A DNA stretch of 46,572 nt. Source: Actinomycetota bacterium. GTDB taxonomy: Bacteria; Actinomycetota; Acidimicrobiia; Acidimicrobiales; Ilumatobacteraceae. A program made the translations under genes and the position numbers. This document shows, one piece after another, positions 25,819 to 34,487 of the stretch. Below the pieces are notes generated by a model, which searched no databases, was not told where the DNA came from, and saw only the letters and a list, made by a program, of their open reading frames with translations. How positions within the stretch are numbered: position 1 is the first letter of the stretch; each line of letters starts with the position of its first letter. The DNA lies in contig WLSJ01000001.1 of assembly GCA_009705865.1 (NCBI GenBank), forward strand, positions 1 to 46,572, in the 5' to 3' direction.

Positions 25819-26505
25819 TCAGAACTTTCTGATGAGGTTTGCGAACCATTCGTCTGGATTATCAATACGACCTCGTAATGAATCCCATGTCCGAGATATT
25901 CCATCGCGACCTCGTTGAGGGTGTGACGCAATGTGGTCTGCGACATCTCGTGCGCGTTGCGCCACATCAGAGTCAGCCACAATCTCTGAGACCAAACCCA
26001 ATTCCGTCAATGAAGCACCGACGATGCGATCGCCGACAAGCACAACACGGTCAGCAACTGCAGGTGAATGCTTCAGATGCAACCATGCCTGACACATCGG
26101 CGCTGCAACACCCATTGCAATTTCGCCCACTTGCAGAAATGAGGTTTCCCCTGCCACCACTACGTTGGCCGCTAACGCCAAAGCAGCTCCGGCATTGATT
26201 GCGTACCGTTCGAGAGCTACAACGATCGGCACGCGACACTGATAGATCGCAGCATGCACTTCCACCCACGCAGTTAACGGCTCATTTTTAAGATCAGCCC
26301 CGGCAACCTTGAGATCAATTCCACTACAGAACGCACCGCCAGAGCCAGACAGCAGAATGCAACCAACATCAGTTGGCACATTGAGAAAAGCATCGCGCAA
26401 TTCAACAGCTAATTGTTGCGTGATTGCATTTTTTCGATCTGGGCGATTCAGAATGATGTCAAGTCGATTACCGACTTGCTGCACAATCACATTCTGCTCG
26501 CTCAT
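25819..26505 (-). CDS. Enoyl-CoA hydratase/isomerase family protein
   Basis: A 228-residue crotonase-fold protein, slightly shorter than the typical 255-260. The N-terminal signature LNRPDRKNAIT, the oxyanion-hole segment LLSGSGGAFCSGIDLK and the block ALERYAINAGAALALAANVVVAGE are visible. In the second region a Tyr-Ala (ERYAINAGA) replaces the usual Gly-Xaa-Ala-Xaa-Gly-Gly-Gly pattern, so the activity (hydration versus another crotonase reaction) is uncertain. It lies 8 bp after the mutase gene on the same strand and is probably co-transcribed with it, in keeping with acyl-CoA metabolism. No downstream partner; its neighbour is convergent. Confidence 0.8.
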   Translation of the reverse strand: MSEQNVIVQQVGNRLDIILNRPDRKNAITQQLAVELRDAFLNVPTDVGCILLSGSGGAFCSGIDLKVAGADLKNEPLTAWVEVHAAIYQCRVPIVVALERYAINAGAALALAANVVVAGETSFLQVGEIAMGVAAPMCQAWLHLKHSPAVADRVVLVGDRIVGASLTELGLVSEIVADSDVAQRARDVADHIASHPQRGRDGISRTWDSLRGRIDNPDEWFANLIRKF

Positions 26506-26513
26506 GGCGAGTA

Positions 26514-28097
26514 CTACCGACCTGGCTTATAGGTGCCGTACACATCGCGAAGAGCATCACTGACTTCACCAAGGGTTGCGTGAGCACGCAACGCCTCTTT
26601 CATCGGAATCAGAATGTTGTCTGTGCCTCGCGCAGCTGCGCGGACTTCTTCAAGAAGTGCTGCCACTTTGGCATGATCGCGGTTTTCTTTGAATTTCTTC
26701 AGACGTGCCAATTGACCAACTGCAAGAGTTGGGTCAATGGGGAACACATTTGGCTCCCCTTCACCCTCAACCGTGAACTTATTAACGCCGACTATGACAC
26801 GCTCATCATCGTCAATTGACTTCGTGTACTCATACGCACTTTGTTCAATTTCGTCCATTTGGAAGCCAGCTTCAATGGCATCAACAGCGCCACCCATTGC
26901 ATCAATGCGCTCGATGTATTCCCACGCAAGACGTTCCACTTCGTCGGTCAATGTCTCCACGAAATACGAACCAGCAAGTGGGTCAGGAGTATCAGCTATT
27001 CCGCTTTCGTATCCAATGACTTGCTGTGTGCGTAATGCGATGCGTGCAGCTGCTTCAGTGGGAAGCCCAAGAGCTTCGTCGTAACCATTCGTATGCAAAC
27101 TTTGCGTACCACCCATCACTGCGGCCATTGATTGCAGTGCGACGCGTACCACGTTGTTCAGTGGTTGTTGCGCAGTCAGCGTGCTTCCGCCTGTTTGTGT
27201 ATGGAAGCGAAGAAGCTTGCTTGCTTCTTTCTTTGCACCAAAACGTTCGGTCATGATCTTGTGCCACATGCGGCGACTGGCGCGGAACTTTGCTACTTCT
27301 TCGAAGAAGTTGTTATGGCCGTTCCAGAAGAATGACAAGCGTGGTGCGAAATCATCAACGTCAAGGCCCGCGTCGACCGCAGCCTGTACGTATGCAATGG
27401 CATTAGCCAAAGTAAATGCTATTTCTTGAACTGCCGAACTTCCGGCTTCACGAATGTGGTACCCAGAGATAGAAATAGTGTTCCACTTCGGAATGTTCTG
27501 TGCGCAATAGGCAAAAATGTCTGTGATGATGCGCATGGAAGGACGTGGTGGGTACACATAAGTACCGCGTGCGATGTATTCCTTCAACAAGTCGTTCTGA
27601 ATAGTTCCGCTAATTGCAGATGACGGAACACCTTGTTCTTCTGCGACCAATTCGTACATCAACAACAAAACTGCAGCGGTTGAGTTAATGGTCATGGAAG
27701 TTGACACTTTGTCGAGAGGAAGATCCTTCAACAACATGCGCATGTCTTCAAGAGTGTCTATGGCAACGCCGACTTTGCCGACCTCACCTTCACTGCGTGC
27801 ATGGTCTGAGTCGTATCCCATTTGTGTCGGCAAGTCGAATGCACATGACAGACCGGTTTGGCCTGCTTCAAGCAAGAACTTGAAGCGCTGGTTTGTTGAT
27901 TCAGCAGAACCGAACCCGGCGTACTGACGCATGGTCCACAATTTGCCTCGATACATCGTTGGGTACACACCACGGGTGTAGGGAGGCGTTCCCGGAAGTC
28001 CCAACTGCGTGGCAGGGTCCCAACCGGCGAGATCGTCGGCCGAATAGAGAGGGGCAATGTCAATGCCAGAGTCAGTGCGCTTTATTTCATCAGCCAT
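26514..28097 (-). CDS. Methylmalonyl-CoA mutase, catalytic subunit without cobalamin domain
   Basis: The ATG at 28097 (MADEIKRTDSG) gives 527 residues. Conserved blocks include PGTPPYTRGVYPTMYRG, WTMRQYAGFGSAESTNQRF, CAFDLPTQMGYDSD, YPPRPSMRIITDIF, SISGYHIREAG and FAPRLSFFWNGHNNFFEEVA. Tyr in RQYAGF matches the Tyr that in methylmalonyl-CoA mutase stacks on the substrate, where isobutyryl-CoA mutases have Phe, so succinyl/methylmalonyl-CoA is the better guess. The C-terminal B12-binding domain of the fused enzyme (~700 residues) is absent; a separate small subunit must exist elsewhere. It would feed propionyl-CoA carbon into the TCA cycle. It follows the RidA gene and precedes an enoyl-CoA hydratase. 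Confidence 0.9.
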   Translation of the reverse strand: MADEIKRTDSGIDIAPLYSADDLAGWDPATQLGLPGTPPYTRGVYPTMYRGKLWTMRQYAGFGSAESTNQRFKFLLEAGQTGLSCAFDLPTQMGYDSDHARSEGEVGKVGVAIDTLEDMRMLLKDLPLDKVSTSMTINSTAAVLLLMYELVAEEQGVPSSAISGTIQNDLLKEYIARGTYVYPPRPSMRIITDIFAYCAQNIPKWNTISISGYHIREAGSSAVQEIAFTLANAIAYVQAAVDAGLDVDDFAPRLSFFWNGHNNFFEEVAKFRASRRMWHKIMTERFGAKKEASKLLRFHTQTGGSTLTAQQPLNNVVRVALQSMAAVMGGTQSLHTNGYDEALGLPTEAAARIALRTQQVIGYESGIADTPDPLAGSYFVETLTDEVERLAWEYIERIDAMGGAVDAIEAGFQMDEIEQSAYEYTKSIDDDERVIVGVNKFTVEGEGEPNVFPIDPTLAVGQLARLKKFKENRDHAKVAALLEEVRAAARGTDNILIPMKEALRAHATLGEVSDALRDVYGTYKPGR

Positions 28098-28148
28098 GGG
28101 GGTCAATCGTACGAGCCACCACTGCTAGTGGCATATTCCTAGAGATTT

Positions 28149-28547
28149 CTAGGACGCAGCGACCAAGCTGATTTCAATCAGCCATTCCGCGCGAGCCAAG
28201 GCCGGAACTGTCACAAGGGTGCTTGCCGCCCTGTGGTCTGCCATCACTTCATCGCGTACGGCCATAACAGAGGCGAGATCGGGGTTCAGCGTGTCTCGAG
28301 CCACCACATATGTAGTGATGCTCACGATGTTTGTGACGCCCATTTGGGAGGCACGCAGGATTTCTAGCAAGTTGGCCCACACCACACGCGTTTGACCCTC
28401 AAGAGAGGGCGGAACGGTGCCATCAGGCATAGTGGGCACAACGCCCGATGTGAAGACCATCGACTGGGCTCCATCTACCTTCACGGCGTGTGCGTACTTG
28501 GCGGCCGGGGCTCCCATGTGTTCTGGCTGAATCTGGCTTATTCCCAT
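28149..28547 (-). CDS. RidA/YjgF-family protein
   Basis: The ATG at 28547 (MGISQIQPEHMG, 132 residues) aligns with the usual family start; an ATG at 28556 is nearly as good. Recognisable features are AKYAHAVKVDG, VFTSGVVPTMPDG, the EGQTRVVWANLLEILRA helix and the C-terminal ARAEWLIEISLVA, equivalent to the RidA block that carries the active-site Arg-Xaa-Xaa-Val-Glu. RidA proteins hydrolyse reactive enamine/imine intermediates, though many paralogues have other roles. It is divergent from the class II aldolase gene (28 bp between starts) and upstream of the mutase on the same strand. Confidence 0.8.
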   Translation of the reverse strand: MGISQIQPEHMGAPAAKYAHAVKVDGAQSMVFTSGVVPTMPDGTVPPSLEGQTRVVWANLLEILRASQMGVTNIVSITTYVVARDTLNPDLASVMAVRDEVMADHRAASTLVTVPALARAEWLIEISLVAAS

Positions 28548-28575
28548 ACCAACCATTGTGGCGTATTGTGAGGCC

Positions 28576-29409
28576 ATGACCATCACACCAGATGCCCCCG
28601 TAGAGACCCGCATGATCGACGGTATTCCGTTGACCCCAAAGCAGGTCACCATTCTTGGCCAAGAAGCTCTTGCCCCGGCAGCCAACGTTGCCGAAGAGCG
28701 TCTTCGTCGCAAGCAAAAACTTGCCGGCGCACTGCGTATTTTTGGACGACTCGGATTCGGTGAAGGCGTTGCCGGCCACATCACAGTACGTGACCCAGAA
28801 TTTCCTGATCACTTCTGGGTCAACCCACTTGGCTTGTCATTTCGTCACATGCGAGTGTCAGATCTCATCTTGGTGAACCATCACGGTGAAGTTGTGTACG
28901 GCAAGTACGCAGTCAACCGCGCTGCATATGTTCTGCACGCCGCTGTTCACACTGCTCGCCCCGATGTCATCGCAGCAGCACACGCGCACTCGGTCTACGG
29001 AAAAGCATTCAGCTCACTTGGTATCCAACTTGACGCATTAACTCAAGACTCGTGTGCCTTCTACGAAAACAATGTTGTTATTTCTGAACATGGTGGCGCA
29101 GTCGTATTCGAAGAATCAGCTGGTCGTGACTTTGCTGAAGCCTTCGGTAACAACCGCGCGGCAATCCACCAAAACCACGGTCACTTCACCGTTGGTGCCA
29201 GTGTCGATGAAGCAGTGTTCTGGTTTGTATGTTTCGAGCGTTGCGCACAAGCACAACTTGCAGCCATGGCTGCTGGCACTCCAAAACACATTCCCCATGA
29301 TTCAGCTGTGTACACACGCGAACAGGCTGGCAACGCCATGACAGGTTGGGCGCACTTCCAGCCTCTCTGGCAAGAAATTTGCCGTACAGACCCTGACCTG
29401 TTCGATTAA
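28576..29409 (+). CDS. Class II aldolase/adducin-family protein
   Basis: The ATG at 28576 gives 277 residues; a GTG at 28558 is an alternative. The family hallmark zinc site HAHSVYG is present, with SFRHMRVSDLILVNHHGEV before it and HQNHGHFTVG after it. EGVAGHITVRDP holds the family's N-terminal phosphate-binding segment. Bacterial members are fuculose- or ribulose-phosphate aldolases/epimerases, but the ~270-residue group with this C-terminus is mostly uncharacterised and may act on small hydroxy-acid or phenolic substrates. It is divergent from the RidA gene and followed after 15 bp by a drug/metabolite transporter. Confidence 0.85.
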   Translation: MTITPDAPVETRMIDGIPLTPKQVTILGQEALAPAANVAEERLRRKQKLAGALRIFGRLGFGEGVAGHITVRDPEFPDHFWVNPLGLSFRHMRVSDLILVNHHGEVVYGKYAVNRAAYVLHAAVHTARPDVIAAAHAHSVYGKAFSSLGIQLDALTQDSCAFYENNVVISEHGGAVVFEESAGRDFAEAFGNNRAAIHQNHGHFTVGASVDEAVFWFVCFERCAQAQLAAMAAGTPKHIPHDSAVYTREQAGNAMTGWAHFQPLWQEICRTDPDLFD

Positions 29410-29424
29410 CTAGCGAAATTTTCA

Positions 29425-30321
29425 GTGGCCTCCAATGAGAGGTTGCGAGCTGATCGTATTTTTGACGCCGCACCTCCCGAACTCTTTTTCATACTCTCTG
29501 CAGTAGCGCAATACACCGGCGCAATCGTTGCTGTTCGTCTTTTCGACGATATTTCCCCTGCCACTGTTGCGTGGTTGCGAGTACTGAGTGCTGCATTTAT
29601 CTTGCTTGCCTTTTCGGCGCGTTCATCACACGCACGATGGAGTCGTCGAGACCTGTATTGGGTGGCAGCATTTGGTGCGTCAACTGCATTGATGAATATG
29701 TTCTTCTATTTAGCAATAGACCGGCTTCCGCTTGGCAAGGGAGTCACCATTGAATTCATAGGCCCAATAACTGTTGCCGCATTACGAACACGATCTGCAC
29801 GAAATACTGTTGCTTTGCTATGTGCCGCAGTCGGCGTTGTTGTTTTGGGCGGCGTTGAACTGGGCAATGAACCATTAGGACTTGTGTTTATTTTGTTGGC
29901 ATCAGTCATGTGGGCCGGATACATCGTGATGGGTTCGCGCGTTGCTCTTGCTGATCGAGGAGTGTCAGGCCTAGGGCTTGGCCTTCTCTTTGGTGGAATC
30001 CTTATTACACCGTTTGCTGCAGGAGATGCAGTACCAGCCTTCTCTAGTGGAAAAATCTTGTTCGGATGCATTTTGGTTGGCCTGTTATCAAATGCAATCG
30101 GATACGGCATCGACCAATCAACACTGCGTCGAATTCCCATACGTCGTTTCTCGGTCATGTTGGCGTTACTTCCCGTGTGCGCGGCCATCTTTGGATTTGC
30201 GTTTCTTGACCAATCTCCAAGCCTTCTTGACCTTGTTGGTATGACATTTGTTTTGGTGGGTGTTGCAGTACAAGAAAGAGACGAGACAGACCGCCACCAT
30301 GAGGTGGTCGAGACCACCTAG
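29425..30321 (+). CDS. EamA-family (DMT superfamily) transporter, RhtA-like
   Basis: A 298-residue protein beginning with GTG. About ten hydrophobic segments alternate with short loops across the sequence, the pattern of two EamA repeats. The block LPLGKGVTIEFIGPITVAAL in the first half and RIPIRRFSVMLALLPVCAAI in the second resemble the RhtA threonine/homoserine exporter subgroup. A role in amino-acid or metabolite export is likely. It starts 15 bp after the aldolase gene and ends 11 bp before the SpoIID-like gene, so it may be part of a plus-strand run. A charged His/Glu tail (DRHHEVVETT) closes it in the cytoplasm. Confidence 0.85.
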   Translation: MASNERLRADRIFDAAPPELFFILSAVAQYTGAIVAVRLFDDISPATVAWLRVLSAAFILLAFSARSSHARWSRRDLYWVAAFGASTALMNMFFYLAIDRLPLGKGVTIEFIGPITVAALRTRSARNTVALLCAAVGVVVLGGVELGNEPLGLVFILLASVMWAGYIVMGSRVALADRGVSGLGLGLLFGGILITPFAAGDAVPAFSSGKILFGCILVGLLSNAIGYGIDQSTLRRIPIRRFSVMLALLPVCAAIFGFAFLDQSPSLLDLVGMTFVLVGVAVQERDETDRHHEVVETT

Positions 30322-30332
30322 CGTGGAGGCTT

Positions 30333-32732
30333 ATGGTTTCCTTCCCACGAATCTCTCGCCGATTCGTTGCGTGTCTCTGCGCATTCGCAGTACTCGCCCC
30401 GTTGGTTTCTCACAACACCACGATGTCAGCTGATGCAGACACACTTCCCCCACTCGGAGTAATTGTGCGCGGCCATGGCAATGGACATGGCCGTGGTATG
30501 AGCCAATACGGAGCACTTGGCTGGGCAACAAAACTGGGCGCCACGTGGCAAGACATTTTGAATTTCTATTACGGCGGCAGTGGTCGCACAATCGCAACGC
30601 TGACCGAGGCTGAGGTAGCTACTCCGACAATCGGAACAATGAGTGTTCGCTTAGAAACTCTGGATGCAAATGTCACCTCGGTTATTTCAGACAACGGGAC
30701 TGCAACATGGGCTGGTGCCGCAGGTTCATTCGCTGGACTCGTTGCGCGCATGGTCTCAAAAAATGTGTTCAACGTGTACGGATCCGCCCAAGCTTCGTGT
30801 GCTGTCGGAACGACTAATCCAAATGGGTTTGCGCTGATTGGCCAAAATGTGACCGGACCAATTGATTTTGTTTCCACAAACAGTTCGCTGCCCACATCCG
30901 TAGCACCAACTGACCTCTTGGGAGTCTGTGAGCCTCCTACCTCGGCCTACAAAACCGGTCGCGTTCGGTATTACCGGGGCGCAATTCGAGCGACTACAGA
31001 CAGCAGCGGAAATCGCCGAACAGTGAACCTTGTACCTACAGAGCTGTACTTACGGGGCGTTGTTCCACGTGAGTCTCCTGCTGGGTGGGGCGATATTGCT
31101 GGCGGCCTGGGTATGAACGCACTTCGCGCTCAGGCAGTTGCAGCACGAAGTTATTCACTGTCTGAAAAACGAGCATCGTTTGCAAAGACGTGCGATTCAC
31201 AGAATTGCCAGGTCTACGGAGGTGCTGCACTGCGCAATGTCGGATCAACGTCAGTGAGCATCCTTGAAGACGCACGCACAAACCTCGCCATTAGTGACAC
31301 AACAAATGTTGTCATCAAAGATTCGAACAACACCTTTGTTCGAACTGAATTCACATCGTCAAATGGTGGACGTACTGCAAGTGGGCAATTTGTAGCTCAA
31401 GTAGACAACGGAGACCTGATTGCCGACCCAGTTCTCCAATCGTGGTCGAAACTGTTGTCAGCATCTGACATACAAAAGAAGTTCCCCTCAATTGGCGTAT
31501 TCACTTCTATCACCACCACACATGATGGTTTAGGTGGAGACTGGAACGGGTACACAACGTCGGTAGTGATTGCTGGAACAGCTGGTTCAGTGACTCGCAC
31601 CGGATGGGAATTTCGTGGTGATTTCTCTCTCAATGCACCGTGGTACGAAACATTTCCCATTGCTGCAGCGGACCCAGCAGCCCCTCCCGTAGGTTCAATT
31701 TTGTTCATCGGAGATTCGGTGGCAGAAAGCATCGCTTCAAAATTTGCATCCATCGTGACGCCCGCGTATCCCGCAATGAACTACCAGGCATGTGCCGGGC
31801 GAGGCATGGCCGGGGCTGACTGCTTGTTTACCGTTGCTGCACCCCAAGTAGACCTTGACGGTGTGGGCATCATTAATGCACTGGAGACTCCCGCGATTGC
31901 CATCGTGGAACTTGGCTACAACGATGACCCCAATGCATTTGCTGCCGAATTGCAACAAGCATTATCGGCATTGGCAACCAAAGCTGTTCAACGAGTCATC
32001 TTTGTCACCATGTCAACGCGCTCAACGTCGCGTAATTACGCCATTGCGAATGCTGCACTGCTCACAGCTGCAGCGGCCAACCCTGCCATCAGTATTTTCG
32101 ACTGGAATACAGCCAGTTCGGCACCTAACCAATGGAGATGGTTTGACAACACATCATTGTGTTGTTGGGTTCATCTCTCTACAACTGGCCAAGCCGAATT
32201 CGCTCTTTTCCTTCGAGAGCAACTCGATGCATTGCGCGCTCAGGGGTTATTGCCCACAACAGCGATCGCAGCTCCAGTCATTCCTGGTCTTCCACTAATG
32301 AAGAAAAATACAGGCGCGATGGTCGCTACCTTGCAGAAGAAGATGAACTCCCTCTTGAAGTTAAAAGGGAAAAAACGTCTCGCGACTGATGGCAATTTTG
32401 GTACTGCAACCGCCAAGGCCGTTAAGGCATACCAACTTCAAGCAAGCCTTCCTGTCACAGGCAAGGTTGACCGAGCGATGTGGGACGCGATGGGATTATC
32501 GACACGACCAGAGTTATCTGTGTTAACTCTCGGAACCAAACACCCATCTGTCATCTCTGTACAACGCGCTTTGTCTAAAGTCTTAAAGAAGAAAATTACA
32601 GGCACCGGCCAGTTTTCATCAAGCCTTGTGCGCGAGGTAAAAACCTTCCAGCGACGAATGAAGATCCCAGCGACTGGAAAAGTTGATGTTGCGACATGGA
32701 CATCTCTGATGGCCACTTCGACACTTGCTTAA
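30333..32732 (+). CDS. Secreted SpoIID-like, SGNH and double peptidoglycan-binding protein
   Basis: A 799-residue multi-domain protein. Signal peptide at residues 1-~33. Residues ~40-430 resemble the SpoIID/LytB amidase-activator/glycosidase family: GHGNGHGRGMSQYGALGWA, LRGVVPRESPAGWG, ALRAQAVAARSYSL and SSNGGRTASG. Residues ~455-640 form an SGNH-hydrolase-like domain: FIGDSVAES (nucleophile Ser), VELGYNDDP and a late WVHLSTTG with the putative catalytic His. Two PG_binding_1 repeats follow (~650-720 and ~725-795), each ending in VTGKVDRAMWDAMG or ATGKVDVATWTSLM. It is probably a wall-anchored peptidoglycan-modifying enzyme. Its stop overlaps the convergent galactan gene by 4 bp (TTAA). Start codon: ATG. 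Confidence 0.88.
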   Translation: MVSFPRISRRFVACLCAFAVLAPLVSHNTTMSADADTLPPLGVIVRGHGNGHGRGMSQYGALGWATKLGATWQDILNFYYGGSGRTIATLTEAEVATPTIGTMSVRLETLDANVTSVISDNGTATWAGAAGSFAGLVARMVSKNVFNVYGSAQASCAVGTTNPNGFALIGQNVTGPIDFVSTNSSLPTSVAPTDLLGVCEPPTSAYKTGRVRYYRGAIRATTDSSGNRRTVNLVPTELYLRGVVPRESPAGWGDIAGGLGMNALRAQAVAARSYSLSEKRASFAKTCDSQNCQVYGGAALRNVGSTSVSILEDARTNLAISDTTNVVIKDSNNTFVRTEFTSSNGGRTASGQFVAQVDNGDLIADPVLQSWSKLLSASDIQKKFPSIGVFTSITTTHDGLGGDWNGYTTSVVIAGTAGSVTRTGWEFRGDFSLNAPWYETFPIAAADPAAPPVGSILFIGDSVAESIASKFASIVTPAYPAMNYQACAGRGMAGADCLFTVAAPQVDLDGVGIINALETPAIAIVELGYNDDPNAFAAELQQALSALATKAVQRVIFVTMSTRSTSRNYAIANAALLTAAAANPAISIFDWNTASSAPNQWRWFDNTSLCCWVHLSTTGQAEFALFLREQLDALRAQGLLPTTAIAAPVIPGLPLMKKNTGAMVATLQKKMNSLLKLKGKKRLATDGNFGTATAKAVKAYQLQASLPVTGKVDRAMWDAMGLSTRPELSVLTLGTKHPSVISVQRALSKVLKKKITGTGQFSSSLVREVKTFQRRMKIPATGKVDVATWTSLMATSTLA

Positions 32733-34477
32733 CCTTTGAAGCGCTCTTTCCACGCCTGATCGCTGACAAGTTCTAGATATTGATTGCGGTACGCAGCCTT
32801 GAGGCGCTTATACGTTCTTGCCAACTGAATAGTGCAGCGGAAAACTTCGCGTTGCACCGACAAGAACCTCTTGAAGTCACGTTCACAGACAAAACCTTCA
32901 TCAAATCGAGGATGGCGATACAAAATTCGATCATGGCGAATTGCAAGACCCACAGCGCGAACATCAATTTGCGCAACACCGATCTGTTGTGATCTCAGCG
33001 ATTTCGGAATCCATCGGCCTGCTCCTGTGAGCGGCGACAACAGAAATCCGCCTAGACGAACAATCTTGGCTTTTGGTGCAGTAAAGCCCAAGTTCAGTAA
33101 CTCATCTGGAAGAGGTGCAGCTTTTTCCTCTGTGACATGACGAATCTCTTCATGCTTAGCGGAGTGATCAATTTTCATCCATTCGTCTGGTCCAGCAAGA
33201 AAATCTTTCATTCCGTGAATCATGTACTCAGCACTGGCGTATCGATGTGAGTATGCGTTGCGGAATCCAAACCCAAGGAATCGCCAGGCCAAGTTATGCC
33301 ACCTGTGATGATCAAAAACCAAAGTGTCAATCAGTGCAAAGTTACGAATTTCGTAATACAAAGAAGTCGGATTGTTCTTCAGTGCAAAATCTGCATGCCA
33401 CACCACGATGCCGTTAAGCGTGACGGTGTGTTGCCCCGTATGCAAGAGACCAAAAGCCACATCATCTCCACGGACAAAAACTGGTAACGGGTTTTGAGTT
33501 CCGAGATGCATGGGGAATGCAGTAAACCACCAAGCTGAATAATCAATTGGTTGTTCCAACTGATCTCGAACTACCTCTGATCGACTGCGCAGGTCAATGT
33601 CGCGACCGATTGCTCGCAACGGATACACCGCTTTGAATTCATATGAAGAACCCGCTTCGAACTGCATCCACGGCTGTTCTTCACTCAACATTGCTCCATG
33701 AATACAGAGATCGGGTGACGTCGAATATGACAACAACGAAATTGTGCGGACTATTGATTCTGGCTCGAGTGAAATGTCATCATCCATGAACACCACGTGG
33801 GTGCTCCAGCCTTGATCGCGATACTCAATGAGTCCTCGCGCAAACCCTCCTGCTCCCCCAAGGTTTGGATTTTTCAGCACCCGCAACGGAGCTGTGGCGG
33901 GTACTTGTGGTTCGAGATTTCGAGCGTTGTCCACCACGAGAATCTGTAGATGGCCATGGACTGATGGCTCTGACGCTTCCAACTCAACCAGGCGGTCAAT
34001 CGTCTTCAAGACGTACTCTTGCCGATTAAAGGTCGTAATAGATACCCCTAATCGAACTTCTCGTTCCGGGTTCGTTGTAGTTGTCCAACTGCCAGACCGA
34101 ATAACCACTCCATCTTCAAGCGCAGTGACCGCAACATAGAAAGATTCAGCAGCAATCGCCCGCAGGTCTCTGCAATGCAATGTGGTTTCCTCTTCGGAGG
34201 AATCAATCACCGTGTCATTGCCATTTGAAAATGCGACGAGTTCGACTAGGCAACGACCCGAGATATCCATGGTCACGCCCAGGTCAGCTATCTGCGTCAA
34301 CCGGCACCAGCGACCGGACGAGAATATTCCGAATGCGGTGTCAAATGTTGCTCGTCCGCCAGACGAAAGACACAACCCAGACTCTGTAAGTTCACCATGT
34401 TGATGCCTGACGTACAGGCTCGGTTCAGAAAAGCTCGGCGCTGGAATATTGATTCGAGCGAGGGGGTGCGCGGTCAC
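32729..34477 (-). CDS. glfT2: Galactofuranosyltransferase, GlfT2-like (GT2)
   Basis: A 582-residue protein starting with GTG. Residues 1-~140 form a beta-rich domain as in mycobacterial GlfT2; ~141-390 is the GT-A glycosyltransferase core with LGVSITTFNRQEYVLK, LVVDNARN, NPNLGGAGGFARGL and the metal-binding FMDDDISLEP (Asp232-234). WWFTAFP and HADFALKN fit the acceptor and metal-His blocks. C-terminal helices follow. GlfT2 polymerises galactofuranose from UDP-Galf into galactan on a polyprenyl carrier. It is the last gene of a tight minus-strand set, 10 bp after glf, which makes its donor. Slightly shorter than mycobacterial GlfT2 (~637). Confidence 0.88.
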   Translation of the reverse strand: MTAHPLARINIPAPSFSEPSLYVRHQHGELTESGLCLSSGGRATFDTAFGIFSSGRWCRLTQIADLGVTMDISGRCLVELVAFSNGNDTVIDSSEEETTLHCRDLRAIAAESFYVAVTALEDGVVIRSGSWTTTTNPEREVRLGVSITTFNRQEYVLKTIDRLVELEASEPSVHGHLQILVVDNARNLEPQVPATAPLRVLKNPNLGGAGGFARGLIEYRDQGWSTHVVFMDDDISLEPESIVRTISLLSYSTSPDLCIHGAMLSEEQPWMQFEAGSSYEFKAVYPLRAIGRDIDLRSRSEVVRDQLEQPIDYSAWWFTAFPMHLGTQNPLPVFVRGDDVAFGLLHTGQHTVTLNGIVVWHADFALKNNPTSLYYEIRNFALIDTLVFDHHRWHNLAWRFLGFGFRNAYSHRYASAEYMIHGMKDFLAGPDEWMKIDHSAKHEEIRHVTEEKAAPLPDELLNLGFTAPKAKIVRLGGFLLSPLTGAGRWIPKSLRSQQIGVAQIDVRAVGLAIRHDRILYRHPRFDEGFVCERDFKRFLSVQREVFRCTIQLARTYKRLKAAYRNQYLELVSDQAWKERFKG

Positions 34478-34487
34478 CCGTCTAGTT

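Noticed and set aside
25818..25836. Terminator between the nitroreductase and enoyl-CoA hydratase genes
   Set aside because: TCAGA-ACTT-TCTGA gives only a 5-bp AT-rich stem without a T-run.
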